From assembly GCA_944323495.1 (NCBI GenBank), contig CALUSZ010000090.1:1-27014 (forward strand): DNA of 27,014 bases. Reading direction: 5' to 3'. The translations under genes and the position numbers were made by a program. Source of the stretch: Candidatus Gastranaerophilales bacterium. Its GTDB lineage: Bacteria; Cyanobacteriota; Vampirovibrionia; Gastranaerophilales; Gastranaerophilaceae. Below, one piece after another: positions 7,458 to 14,726 of the stretch. Within the stretch, counting starts at the first letter, position 1, and each line of letters begins with the position of its first letter. Below the pieces are notes generated by a model. It had not been told where the DNA came from. It saw nothing but the letters and a program-made list of their open reading frames with translations, and did no database searches.

Positions 7458-9287
7458 TTATTCTTTTATTATTTTGGCTGAATCATCAAGATTTTTCATT
7501 AAATCTTCATTTCCTTTATCAAGCCCTCTATGTCTCAAAGCATCTGCTATTGCTTTAGCAAAGTTTGGAGCCCTGCCTTCTGATGCTGCTTTATAATATT
7601 CATTTTCAAAATTTTCACCGAGTCTCAATTCCCAGCAGCCTTCACTTTTTCCTGGATTGTTATAGGTTTTTGCTATCCCGAACAGGTCGGTGAAGAATAT
7701 TTGCACGCGTTTTGCGGGACTTGCAAAAAGTTCGGTAAAGCAGGCCGACATAAATTCTTTTTTATCAGATTTTAGTTTATTTGCATATTGTTCAATTTCT
7801 TTTTCATCGGCGCCTTTTTGAATTGTGTCCCTGGCAAGTGCGTCTGTTTTAGTATGTAATTTTGAGATGTCATTGTTTGTAAACAAGCCTTCTACAAATT
7901 CAAGAAAAGATTGATTATCATGTGAGCCTATCATAACTGTATTCTTTGCCGGAACATGGGCTATGCTTGGCTGGTATTGTGTAACATTAATCCCGCCTAA
8001 ATCAAGTTTTTTCATAACGTTTTCAACAGGATCTGTTACATCTCCCAAATCTTCACAAATTATTGACGATTTATCAAGACCAAATTTTTTAGCAGCCGGT
8101 AAAACGATTTTTGAAAGTATTGATGCAAACTCTTCGTCTGTTTCTTTTTTGTATTTACTATTTGTAGCAGAATATATTCTGCCCGAGTTTTTTGTCGTCA
8201 TTTTTTTGCTGCTTGTTGTATATATAAACGGGTCAATAAGTCCAATTGTATGGTCAATTCTTATTCCGCCGGGGAAGCTTGAAAAATAGTTTTCGTACTT
8301 CTTTTTTAATACTTCTCCGGCTTCTCCTAATGAGCCGTCTTTATTAAATATTTTTTCAGGATTGTAATATTTAAATCCCCATCTCTGTCCGTCCGGAGCA
8401 AACATATCCGGCGGGCACCCGAGAGCTTTATCTTTCAGGAATAATTTTTGATTAACCCACTCTTCAACGGCGGAAGATGCGACGGGAGAGTCTCCGATAA
8501 TACTTATGCCTGTTTCCTGCGCTAATTTATTGGAAGCATTATTTTCTTTTTCTACAAGCATTTGTTCAAAAAGATAAAAATCATATTCATTCGGGTATTT
8601 ATTTTTAAGTTCAGCTATTCTTGTTTTTGAAGCTTCAGAGTTCGGGTTAACGTAAAGAGTCTTATCTATATTCTGCCATTCTTCCCAATTTTTTTCATTA
8701 TTTTCTCTGCTTAGAAGCCGGAATATTGCACTCTGTTCATATTTAGACTCGTTTTCTGATTTAAATTTAGCAAACTCTTCGGACAGAACCTTGTTATTTT
8801 TAGAATTTTCAAATGCTTCTCTTAAAGCTGCATCATAATTTTTTCTTACATAAGGATAATTTACCCGTTCAGTATTAGGGTTATCCTTAACGATTTTATT
8901 AAAAGTTTCTTTAGATAAAATATTTCCATACTCGTCAGAGGCTAATTTTTCAAGCGGAATAAGGAAAATATTCTTAGTATCAGCCTCGGGTGCATAAGGA
9001 GAATTATCATTCGCTTTCCTTAGGCCGTTTGGCTCCTGCTGGATATGCGAAAATGCATGTTCTTTTAAAAACGGGATAAATTTTTCTCTTACGGTTCTTG
9101 AGAACAGAGAACCTATTCCTGTGTTTTCAGCCCTTACTGCCGGTGCAGAGGCATTATGCAGAATAATATCAACCTGTTTGCCTAAAAGATTTAGCCCCTG
9201 ATTTAAAGATTCTGTATAAACTTTCATCTCCGCATGATTTGGCTTACGACCAAATGACGGAGTTTGCGAAACACCGGTAATTCTCAT
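7458..9287 (-). CDS. malQ: 4-alpha-glucanotransferase (amylomaltase, GH77)
   Basis: GH77 enzyme that transfers alpha-1,4-glucan segments between maltodextrins or starch/glycogen breakdown products. Canonical blocks: GISIIGDSPV, GCPPDMFAPDGQRWG, nucleophile D345 (RIDHTIG), acid/base E412 (ICEDLGD), third carboxylate D457 (GSHDNQS) and a C-terminal NNPGKSEGCWELRL segment. Residues are numbered from the ATG at 9287, chosen because AAGGAG lies 7 bases upstream; the adjacent ATG at 9290 is also possible, and a GTG at 9305 lies upstream of that Shine-Dalgarno and is unlikely. No signal peptide, so probably cytosolic. The N-terminus (VSQTPSFGRKPN) carries the same type of Phe-Gly-Arg tag as the paralogue at 1455-3188. 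Confidence 0.93.
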   Translation of the reverse strand: MRITGVSQTPSFGRKPNHAEMKVYTESLNQGLNLLGKQVDIILHNASAPAVRAENTGIGSLFSRTVREKFIPFLKEHAFSHIQQEPNGLRKANDNSPYAPEADTKNIFLIPLEKLASDEYGNILSKETFNKIVKDNPNTERVNYPYVRKNYDAALREAFENSKNNKVLSEEFAKFKSENESKYEQSAIFRLLSRENNEKNWEEWQNIDKTLYVNPNSEASKTRIAELKNKYPNEYDFYLFEQMLVEKENNASNKLAQETGISIIGDSPVASSAVEEWVNQKLFLKDKALGCPPDMFAPDGQRWGFKYYNPEKIFNKDGSLGEAGEVLKKKYENYFSSFPGGIRIDHTIGLIDPFIYTTSSKKMTTKNSGRIYSATNSKYKKETDEEFASILSKIVLPAAKKFGLDKSSIICEDLGDVTDPVENVMKKLDLGGINVTQYQPSIAHVPAKNTVMIGSHDNQSFLEFVEGLFTNNDISKLHTKTDALARDTIQKGADEKEIEQYANKLKSDKKEFMSACFTELFASPAKRVQIFFTDLFGIAKTYNNPGKSEGCWELRLGENFENEYYKAASEGRAPNFAKAIADALRHRGLDKGNEDLMKNLDDSAKIIKE

Positions 9288-9393
9288 CATTAATCTCCTT
9301 AACACACATGTAATTCAGCGATATACTGCTTATATCTAAATGGTACTACATAAAAATATATATGCAAGGGGGGAGGAAAAAATAAAATTTTTC

Positions 9394-9424
9394 TTGACTG
9401 ATAGACACTCTCAAGTGATAAAAT
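9394..9424 (+). promoter_or_regulatory. Promoter of the cupin/CMD operon with long spacer and dyad
   Basis: TTGACT (9394-9399) and TAAAAT (9419-9424) are separated by 19 bp, the over-long spacing typical of MerR-family-controlled promoters. Inside lies the dyad CACT-ctca-AGTG (9406-9417), and CTTGA/TCAAG arms (9393-9397, 9411-9415) flank part of it. A conventional alternative is TTGACT-17-GATAAA. No merR gene is present in the window. Confidence 0.5.
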
Positions 9425-9450
9425 AAAATTTAAGAAAAATAGGAGATATT

Positions 9451-9909
9451 ATGAAGAGAATTTTATTTAGTTTATTAATTTTAATCTTAGGAGGGAATCT
9501 GGTTATGGCGCATGATTTTGAACAGCCTTTTGCACTGGGAGAAAAAAATCCTTACGGGGCTTATTTTACAGGACAAACGTATCTTGAAATGCTTTGTACG
9601 AGAGATAATGTTTATAATTCTTCAATCGGGAATGTTACGTTTGAGCCGAAAGCCAGAACAAATTGGCATAAGCATTCCGGCGGCCAGATTCTTCTTGTAA
9701 CAGCAGGTGAAGGAAGATATCAGGAACGGGGAAAAGATATTCAGATTCTTAAAAAAGGTGATGTTGTAAAGATTGCTCCTGATGTTGAGCACTGGCATGG
9801 TGCGGGGCCTGATGGTATGTTTGCTCATATTTCAATAGAGCCTAATATTCCTAATAATGGTGCAACATGGCTTGAGCCGGTTAGTGATGAAGAATATTAT
9901 GGGGGATAA
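9451..9909 (+). CDS. Exported cupin-domain protein
   Basis: Small single-domain cupin (152 residues) with an N-terminal signal peptide (MKR, hydrophobic LLILILGG core, probable cleavage after VMA near residue 20). Likely metal ligands: H73 and H75 in WHKHSGGQ, and a later His in VEHWHG (H114/H116); the GDVVKIAPD motif is typical of cupin motif 2. The main start has AGGAG 5 bases upstream. A second strong site (AGGAGG at 9489-9494) precedes an in-frame ATG at 9505 exactly at the signal-peptide junction. It is followed after 5 bases by a carboxymuconolactone-decarboxylase-like gene. Cupin and CMD proteins are commonly paired; the substrate is unknown. Confidence 0.88.
   Translation: MKRILFSLLILILGGNLVMAHDFEQPFALGEKNPYGAYFTGQTYLEMLCTRDNVYNSSIGNVTFEPKARTNWHKHSGGQILLVTAGEGRYQERGKDIQILKKGDVVKIAPDVEHWHGAGPDGMFAHISIEPNIPNNGATWLEPVSDEEYYGG
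9489..9507 (+). promoter_or_regulatory. Internal Shine-Dalgarno and ATG at signal-peptide end of the cupin gene
   Basis: AGGAGG (9489-9494), 10-base spacer, then in-frame ATG 9505-9507 (Met19). Initiation here would skip the signal peptide and leave the full cupin domain in the cytosol. Confidence 0.45.
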
Positions 9910-9914
9910 AATTA

Positions 9915-10661
9915 ATGTTTAAAAAACTTTTAATATTAGGCGTAATAGCAGTACTAACACCTGCTGTTTTTGCAGCATCTTCAAAGGAGAATACAGAAAT
10001 GAGCGAATTATATCAAATTACTGAAAACTTTATTAATCAAGATGTTCCGACCGTTGGAAAATTAGACAAGAAAATGAGAGAACTTATAACAATAGTTGTG
10101 CTTACATCTAACGGTCAGAGTGAATATGTAAAAGAGCATGTTGAAAAAGCTCTTAAGGCCGGAGCAAAACCTGTTGAAATAAGAGAAGCAATTTATCAGT
10201 GTGCGCCGTATGTCGGAGCGCCAAAAGCGCTTGATTCGGAAAAAGCAATGATGGAAGTTATAAAGGATAAGATTGAATCTACAAGCACTGTAACCGCTCA
10301 AATCCGCGGAGAAGCCGGATTAAATACGCAGGTTGAAATCTTTGGCGAAAAGATTAAGGCAATGCCTTCTCTATATCCTGAAAATGAACAGCACATTCCT
10401 CAGTTTCTTGCTAAATACTGCTTTGGCGATTTTTATACAAGAAAAGGCTTGGATTTGAAAACAAGAGAATTATTGACATTATGTATGCTGGTTTCAATCG
10501 GTGATACAGAAAGCCAGATTAAGGGGCATATTCAGGGAAATCTGAATATGGGTAATGATAAAGATACAATGATTGCCGCAATTAATCAGTGCCTGCCTTA
10601 TATTGGTTTTCCGAGAACATTGAATGCACTTAAGTACTTAAACGAAATTGTACCGCAGTAG
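9915..10661 (+). CDS. Exported carboxymuconolactone decarboxylase (CMD)-family protein, two CMD domains
   Basis: Protein of 248 residues with a signal peptide (FKK, hydrophobic stretch, cleavage expected after VFA near residue 20) and two tandem CMD/AhpD-fold repeats: residues about 50-120 (RELITIVVL...KEHVEKAL...CAPYVGAPKAL) and about 180-245 (RELLTLCML...KGHIQGNL...CLPYIGFPRTL). Neither repeat has the CxxC pair of AhpD peroxidase partners, so a PcaC-like or other role is more likely than thiol peroxidase activity. It is 5 bases after the cupin gene in the same operon. The first ATG (9915) has only a weak GGGGGA upstream, whereas the ATG at 9999 (Met29) has AAAGGAG 9 bases before it, suggesting an ancestral or second cytosolic start. 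Confidence 0.85.
   Translation: MFKKLLILGVIAVLTPAVFAASSKENTEMSELYQITENFINQDVPTVGKLDKKMRELITIVVLTSNGQSEYVKEHVEKALKAGAKPVEIREAIYQCAPYVGAPKALDSEKAMMEVIKDKIESTSTVTAQIRGEAGLNTQVEIFGEKIKAMPSLYPENEQHIPQFLAKYCFGDFYTRKGLDLKTRELLTLCMLVSIGDTESQIKGHIQGNLNMGNDKDTMIAAINQCLPYIGFPRTLNALKYLNEIVPQ
9983..10001 (+). promoter_or_regulatory. Internal Shine-Dalgarno and ATG after signal peptide of the CMD gene
   Basis: AAAGGAG (9983-9989), 9-base spacer, in-frame ATG 9999-10001 (Met29, MSELYQ). This site is stronger than the one serving the annotated start and would give a leaderless-peptide, cytosolic protein. Confidence 0.55.
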
Positions 10662-10712
10662 CATAACCTTACAGGCTGATTATTTTTTCTTTATAACATT
10701 TAAGCTTATATT

Positions 10713-12023
10713 ATGACAAATGTTGTGAATAAATTATTAGCAGCCTTAGGTGAAAATATAAATTTGGAGCCCGACCGCTGGAGTATTGACCATCTCTATG
10801 CATCGGGCTTTAAAAAATGGATAGGAAATATTCTGCCCTCTGAATTACTGGAGCGTACCGTTAAAGAAGCCGTAGAATCACTTGTTACAATCAATGAGTC
10901 ATTAAATTTTTATCCCGTATTTCCTGATAACATAGAAACTCCTAATTACGGCGATAGATGGGGAAGAAGCGCAAATTATATAGAAATAAATAACCGTGCA
11001 ATAGCAGAAATGTACGGGGATAGGACTAAAAATGGGATTTTGAGTTCAATTAAGATACTTCCCGCAATTCCGCCTTCAGCAAAAAGCTGGGCAAACTGTG
11101 TGATTTTATCCCAAATATTTCCTAATATATACGGAGATGGTTTTAATAAAGGCCCCTTTGAAGAAAATTCAATCTACGGAATTAAACTCAATGCTAGTTA
11201 TAGCGGAAATATTATTGATTATGATATTAATCTTTCCGGTGAAGAACAATTTAGGGCTTTTAATGACTTAGCTCATCTTCACGGGCTTAAAACAGGGTTC
11301 AGGACGGTAATTTCAGCCGACCAGATAAAAATTGCAAGGACTGATGGAGATGATATTACTTTCGATTGGAAAAATCCCGAGCATCAGGAATTGTTTATTA
11401 ATGAACATGTAAAATTAATAAACCTCGGCTTTGAAGCAGTTTTTATTGATTCAGCTAAACACATCGGCGGCTATGATATGGGAAATTATACAGGAGTAGG
11501 TGCTCTTCCGGAGTATAATCAAATGCAGTATATTTTATACGAAATCCGCTCACGCTCCGGCTGTACATCTATAAGTTTTGCAGGCGAAAAAAGCACCGGT
11601 GATTTTGAACGTTATAAAAATCTCGGGCTTACAACAGGTACAGCTTTTGTACCGCCTGATAACTTTGATAAAGTAAAATGCTGGTCTGAAAAACTCAAAT
11701 ACGAAAAAGATTATGCCCCAGGAGTCGAAGTCTCTAATGACAACGATGAGGGCGGAAGAAGTTATGAAGATAGATTGAACAGAATTAATTCTTCCCTCTT
11801 TGCCTATGAATATCCCAGCGATAAACTCCCGAGCTTCATGCAGATGGAGGACTTGTTTCCTCTAAGATACGATACAAACACTCATCACCTTATGATGACA
11901 AATCCTTCCTACTCACAAGACGGCACGCCGGAAAGTCATTGGGAGAATCTGTTTACAAAAGACGATGGAAGAGAATATAACGCTAAAGTTGGGGAGTTAT
12001 TTTTGCATGCTTTGAATTTATAA
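10713..12023 (+). CDS. GH13-like (alpha-amylase superfamily) TIM-barrel protein
   Basis: 436-residue protein without signal peptide. Segments recall GH13 conserved regions: DLAHLHGLKTGFRTVIS (about 185-201, like region I), GFEAVFIDSAKH with D246 (nucleophile position), SISFAGEKSTG with E292 (acid/base position) and EVSNDNDEGG with D343/D345 (third carboxylate). The match is distant, and the Arg two residues before the nucleophile in normal GH13 enzymes is replaced (VFID). It could act on alpha-glucans together with the two GH77 proteins, or be a non-glucan isomerase-type member. No Shine-Dalgarno precedes the ATG; a possible -10 (TATAAC, 10692-10697) implies a leader of only about 9 bases. 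Confidence 0.6.
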   Translation: MTNVVNKLLAALGENINLEPDRWSIDHLYASGFKKWIGNILPSELLERTVKEAVESLVTINESLNFYPVFPDNIETPNYGDRWGRSANYIEINNRAIAEMYGDRTKNGILSSIKILPAIPPSAKSWANCVILSQIFPNIYGDGFNKGPFEENSIYGIKLNASYSGNIIDYDINLSGEEQFRAFNDLAHLHGLKTGFRTVISADQIKIARTDGDDITFDWKNPEHQELFINEHVKLINLGFEAVFIDSAKHIGGYDMGNYTGVGALPEYNQMQYILYEIRSRSGCTSISFAGEKSTGDFERYKNLGLTTGTAFVPPDNFDKVKCWSEKLKYEKDYAPGVEVSNDNDEGGRSYEDRLNRINSSLFAYEYPSDKLPSFMQMEDLFPLRYDTNTHHLMMTNPSYSQDGTPESHWENLFTKDDGREYNAKVGELFLHALNL

Positions 12024-12041
12024 GTCTGATAGTTTAGATTA

Positions 12042-12050
12042 TGCTATAAT
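12042..12050 (+). promoter_or_regulatory. Extended -10 promoter upstream of the small Cys-rich gene
   Basis: TGCTATAAT is a perfect extended -10 (TG at 12042-12043, TATAAT at 12045-12050) located 27 bases before the GTG start. No good -35 is seen, which extended -10 promoters often lack. Confidence 0.5.
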
Positions 12051-12077
12051 ATAAAAAATAATTTATCAGGAGACTAT

Positions 12078-12494
12078 GTGAAAAAGAATTTTTTAATATT
12101 GTTGTTTATATTTGCAGTCCTTCCATTTGTCCTTTCGGGAATTATTGAGAAAATAATATTGCATAAACCGGCTGCAGGAGTTTCTAGCCGGACTTCAGAG
12201 AATACGGGGAGATATACAAAAAACAATACTTCAAAAGAAGAGCTGGATAGACTAGCAATGTCTATATTAAAAGAAGCAGAAAGACGGAATAATGCTGGAA
12301 TGCAGCCTTATTTCCAAGAAATGATGAAAAAAGGAGTAACAGCTGTATCGTCTCCGCACGTTGTAGCTAAAAGGACACCTCAATGTCCCCCTATAGAAAT
12401 GGAGCTTAATGGCAGAAGATTATCGGGAAGTCTTTGTGCGCGCATGTGCTATGAATATGACAAAGAGACATATTGCGTTGGTTATTGCAAATAG
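12078..12494 (+). CDS. Small exported or membrane-anchored Cys-rich protein, unknown
   Basis: 138-residue protein starting at GTG (12078), supported by AGGAG 5 bases upstream. The N-terminus is KKN plus a hydrophobic stretch of about 20 residues (signal peptide or anchor). The middle is Ser/Thr/Asn-rich and then helical and charged. The C-terminal 36 residues contain five cysteines in the pattern C-x17-C-x3-C-x8-C-x3-C, suggesting disulfides or metal binding outside the cytosol. No family is recognised. It ends 8 bases from the stop of the convergent repressor gene. Confidence 0.7.
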   Translation: MKKNFLILLFIFAVLPFVLSGIIEKIILHKPAAGVSSRTSENTGRYTKNNTSKEELDRLAMSILKEAERRNNAGMQPYFQEMMKKGVTAVSSPHVVAKRTPQCPPIEMELNGRRLSGSLCARMCYEYDKETYCVGYCK

Positions 12495-12502
12495 AATTTC
12501 TT

Positions 12503-12811
12503 TTACCCCTCATTCAAATGCTCTAAAGCCATTTCCAAAATCGTTTTTACATGGTGATCACTTAGAGCATAAAAAACATTCTTCCCGCGTTTTTCAGCTT
12601 TTACAAGTTTTGCGCTTCTCAATATCTTTAACTGATGAGATACTGCCGATTTTGTCATATTAAGAAGATTTGCCAAATCTCCCACGCACATTTCATTCTC
12701 CTCTAATGCCCAGAGGAGCTGGATTCTTGTGCTGTCTCCCATTAATTTAAAAAAATCTGATAAATCATAAAGTAAAGTTGTATCAGGCATTTCTATTTTT
12801 TTAGTATCCAT
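12503..12811 (-). CDS. ArsR/SmtB-family zinc-responsive repressor (ZiaR/SmtB-like)
   Basis: Winged-helix metal sensor of 102 residues from the ATG at 12811. The recognition helix region KSAVSHQLKILR and wing (EKRGKNVFYAL) are canonical. The alpha-5 zinc site of SmtB is complete with identical spacing: D85, H87, then H98 and E101 from the partner subunit. The alpha-3 region is MCVGDLA, as in SmtB, and lacks the second Cys of CadC. It should release DNA when zinc (or possibly cobalt) binds and so derepress itself and the divergent ATPase. Earlier in-frame starts (ATG 12871, TTG 12898) would place the -10, -35 and one or both operators inside the coding region. The ATG at 12811 lies 7 bases after a perfect TATAAT, so translation is probably leaderless. 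Confidence 0.9.
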   Translation of the reverse strand: MDTKKIEMPDTTLLYDLSDFFKLMGDSTRIQLLWALEENEMCVGDLANLLNMTKSAVSHQLKILRSAKLVKAEKRGKNVFYALSDHHVKTILEMALEHLNEG

Positions 12812-12817
12812 AAGTTT

Positions 12818-12847
12818 ATTATAATTGAATAGTTGTTCAATTGTCAA
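12818..12847 (-). promoter_or_regulatory. Consensus promoter of the SmtB-like repressor gene
   Basis: On the minus strand, TTGACA (12842-12847) and TATAAT (12818-12823) are both exact consensus, with an 18-bp spacer. The ATG begins 7 bases downstream of the -10, placing +1 at or next to the start codon. The spacer is filled by a SmtB-type operator. Confidence 0.85.
12823..12842. promoter_or_regulatory. SmtB/ZiaR-type operator 1 (repressor promoter)
   Basis: Inverted repeat with 7-bp arms AATTGAA and TTCAATT around TAGTTG. The core TGAA-N6-TTCA, read on the minus strand as TGAACAACTATTCA, closely resembles the SmtB site core as I recall it (TGAACA-N2-TATTCA). It occupies the promoter spacer and touches both hexamers. 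Confidence 0.82.
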
Positions 12848-12875
12848 ATTTTGTAAAGAAATTCTGTTCATGCTA

Positions 12876-12905
12876 TTGACAGTTGAATAGTTGTTCAACT
12901 ATAAT
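12876..12905 (+). promoter_or_regulatory. Consensus promoter of the zinc ATPase gene
   Basis: TTGACA (12876-12881) and TATAAT (12900-12905), both exact consensus with an 18-bp spacer, mirror the repressor promoter. The expected +1 is near 12912. AAGAGG follows as ribosome binding site before the ATG at 12926. Confidence 0.88.
12881..12900. promoter_or_regulatory. SmtB/ZiaR-type operator 2 (ATPase promoter)
   Basis: Inverted repeat with 7-bp arms AGTTGAA and TTCAACT around TAGTTG. The 16-base core TTGAATAGTTGTTCAA is identical to operator 1, in the same orientation, 58 bp away. It fills the -35/-10 spacer. Confidence 0.85.
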
Positions 12906-12925
12906 GTATGTAAGAGGTAATAAAT

Positions 12926-14722
12926 ATGTGCGACCACCATGAGCATGAAGAACACAAAAACAGTTATACAATACAGAGGGCTTTGATAGCTTTAATACTT
13001 TTTGCTGGCGGGTTTAAGCTAAAACCCTTATTTCTTTTAGCATATCTTATTGCAGGCGGCGATGTGCTTTACAAAGCTTTCAAAAATATAGCAAAAGGAC
13101 GTGTTTTTGATGAAAACTTTCTTATGTCAACAGCAACAGTCGGCGCTCTTGCGATTAAAGAGTTTCCGGAAGCTGTTATGGTTATGGTTTTATACCAGAT
13201 AGGCGAGTATTTCCAGCATAGAGCTGTAGAAAGGTCAAGACATTCAATTACTGCACTTATGGATATAAGACCTGATTATGCGAACTTGAACGGGCGGAAA
13301 GTTGCACCGCAGGAAGTTAGGGTCGGTGATATTATAACGGTTAATACCGGAGAAAAAATTCCGCTTGACGGTATTGTAACAGACGGTCTGGCATCAATAG
13401 ACACTTCTGCTCTTACCGGAGAATCTCTTCCGAGATGTGTAAAACCAGGTGACAGCGTTGCAAGCGGCTGTATTAATCTTGACGGTGTCTTAAAAATAAG
13501 GGTTGCCAGAGAATATGGAGAATCAACTGCTTCAAAGATTTTGGAGCTTGTGGAACACGCTTCTTCTAAAAAAGCCAAGACTGAAAACTTTATTACCAAA
13601 TTTGCACGCTATTATACTCCGGCAGTCGTTTTTTCAGCATTATTTATTGCAACGGTTCCGCCTTTATTTTTTGCCGGAAACTGGGTTGTAAGAGCATTAA
13701 CTTTCCTTGTAATATCCTGTCCGTGTGCGCTTGTAATTTCAGTTCCGCTAAGCTTTTTTGCAGGAATCGGCGGCGCTTCAAGACAGGGAATATTAATTAA
13801 AGGGAGCAGTTATCTGGAAACGCTATCTAAAGCTGATGCTGTTTTATTTGATAAGACCGGTACATTGACCAAAGGAGTATTCAAGGTTACGGAAATCCAT
13901 TCTGAAAACCCGGATTTATTAAAGTACGCAGCATACGCAGAAAGTTCTTCTAATCACCCGATAGCTCTTGCAATTAAAAAAGCTTATGCCCAAGAAATCC
14001 CTGAAAATTTGAATATCAAAGAGATTGCAGGCAAAGGTGTCAGCGCGGAAGTTGAAGGACACGAAGTTCTTGCGGGAAACGATAAGCTTGTTAATCCTCC
14101 CCAAAAACCGGACAGAGCAGGTACAGTTGTTTATATTTCAATTGACGGAAATTATCAGGGATACATTGTAATTTCAGATGAAGTGAAAGAAGATTCTAAA
14201 ACAACAATAGATGAATTAAGAAGAATGAATATTAAAACAACGATGCTGAGTGGAGATTCAAAGGGCAGCGCTGAAAAAATACAGGGAATTTTGGGTTTAG
14301 ATAGTATTTACTCCGAACTTCTGCCTGAAAATAAGGTTGAAAAGGTGGAAGATGCTATCAAAAAATCCAACGGTAGTGTTATATTTGTAGGAGACGGCAT
14401 AAACGATGCACCTGTGCTGACAAGAGCCGATGTTGGAATTGCAATGGGAGGCTTAGGCTCTGATGCTGCAATTGAGGCGGCAGATGTTGTTATAATGGAC
14501 GACAAGCCTTCAAAAGTAGTTGATGCGATTGTTTCTGCAAAACAAACGATGTCAATTGTAAAACAAAATATTATATTTGCAATCGGAGTAAAAGGTTTAT
14601 TCCTTCTTCTGGGCGGCTTCGGGTTAGTTTCTATGTGGGGTGCAGTGTTCGCCGATGTCGGAGTCTCACTGATTGCTGTATTGAATGCTATGAGGGGCGG
14701 GAATATAAAGAAGAAAAATTAA
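12926..14722 (+). CDS. cadA: P1B-2-type zinc/cadmium-exporting ATPase
   Basis: Heavy-metal transporting P-type ATPase of 598 residues. Features: His-rich N-terminus (MCDHHEHEEHK) in place of a folded HMA domain, transmembrane CPC motif (C265-P-C267 in SCPCALV), actuator TGES, phosphorylation site D309 (DKTGTLT), nucleotide-domain HP motif (SSNHPIA), hinge GDGINDAP, and DVG in the last membrane helix, which marks the Zn/Cd/Pb subgroup. It would pump excess zinc (or cadmium/lead) out of the cytoplasm. ATG 12926 has AAGAGG about 8 bases upstream. The divergent SmtB-like repressor and an operator within its promoter indicate zinc-induced expression. Confidence 0.95.
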   Translation: MCDHHEHEEHKNSYTIQRALIALILFAGGFKLKPLFLLAYLIAGGDVLYKAFKNIAKGRVFDENFLMSTATVGALAIKEFPEAVMVMVLYQIGEYFQHRAVERSRHSITALMDIRPDYANLNGRKVAPQEVRVGDIITVNTGEKIPLDGIVTDGLASIDTSALTGESLPRCVKPGDSVASGCINLDGVLKIRVAREYGESTASKILELVEHASSKKAKTENFITKFARYYTPAVVFSALFIATVPPLFFAGNWVVRALTFLVISCPCALVISVPLSFFAGIGGASRQGILIKGSSYLETLSKADAVLFDKTGTLTKGVFKVTEIHSENPDLLKYAAYAESSSNHPIALAIKKAYAQEIPENLNIKEIAGKGVSAEVEGHEVLAGNDKLVNPPQKPDRAGTVVYISIDGNYQGYIVISDEVKEDSKTTIDELRRMNIKTTMLSGDSKGSAEKIQGILGLDSIYSELLPENKVEKVEDAIKKSNGSVIFVGDGINDAPVLTRADVGIAMGGLGSDAAIEAADVVIMDDKPSKVVDAIVSAKQTMSIVKQNIIFAIGVKGLFLLLGGFGLVSMWGAVFADVGVSLIAVLNAMRGGNIKKKN

Positions 14723-14726
14723 AAAT

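Noticed and set aside
9355..9380. G-rich stretch upstream of the cupin promoter
   Set aside because: A single purine run (GGGGGGAGG) without the four G-tracts needed for a quadruplex and too far upstream to be a ribosome binding site.
12812..12898. N-terminal extension of the SmtB-like repressor to TTG 12898 or ATG 12871
   Set aside because: The extension would translate the promoter hexamers and the operator(s); no Shine-Dalgarno precedes either start, and homologous proteins begin near the chosen Met.
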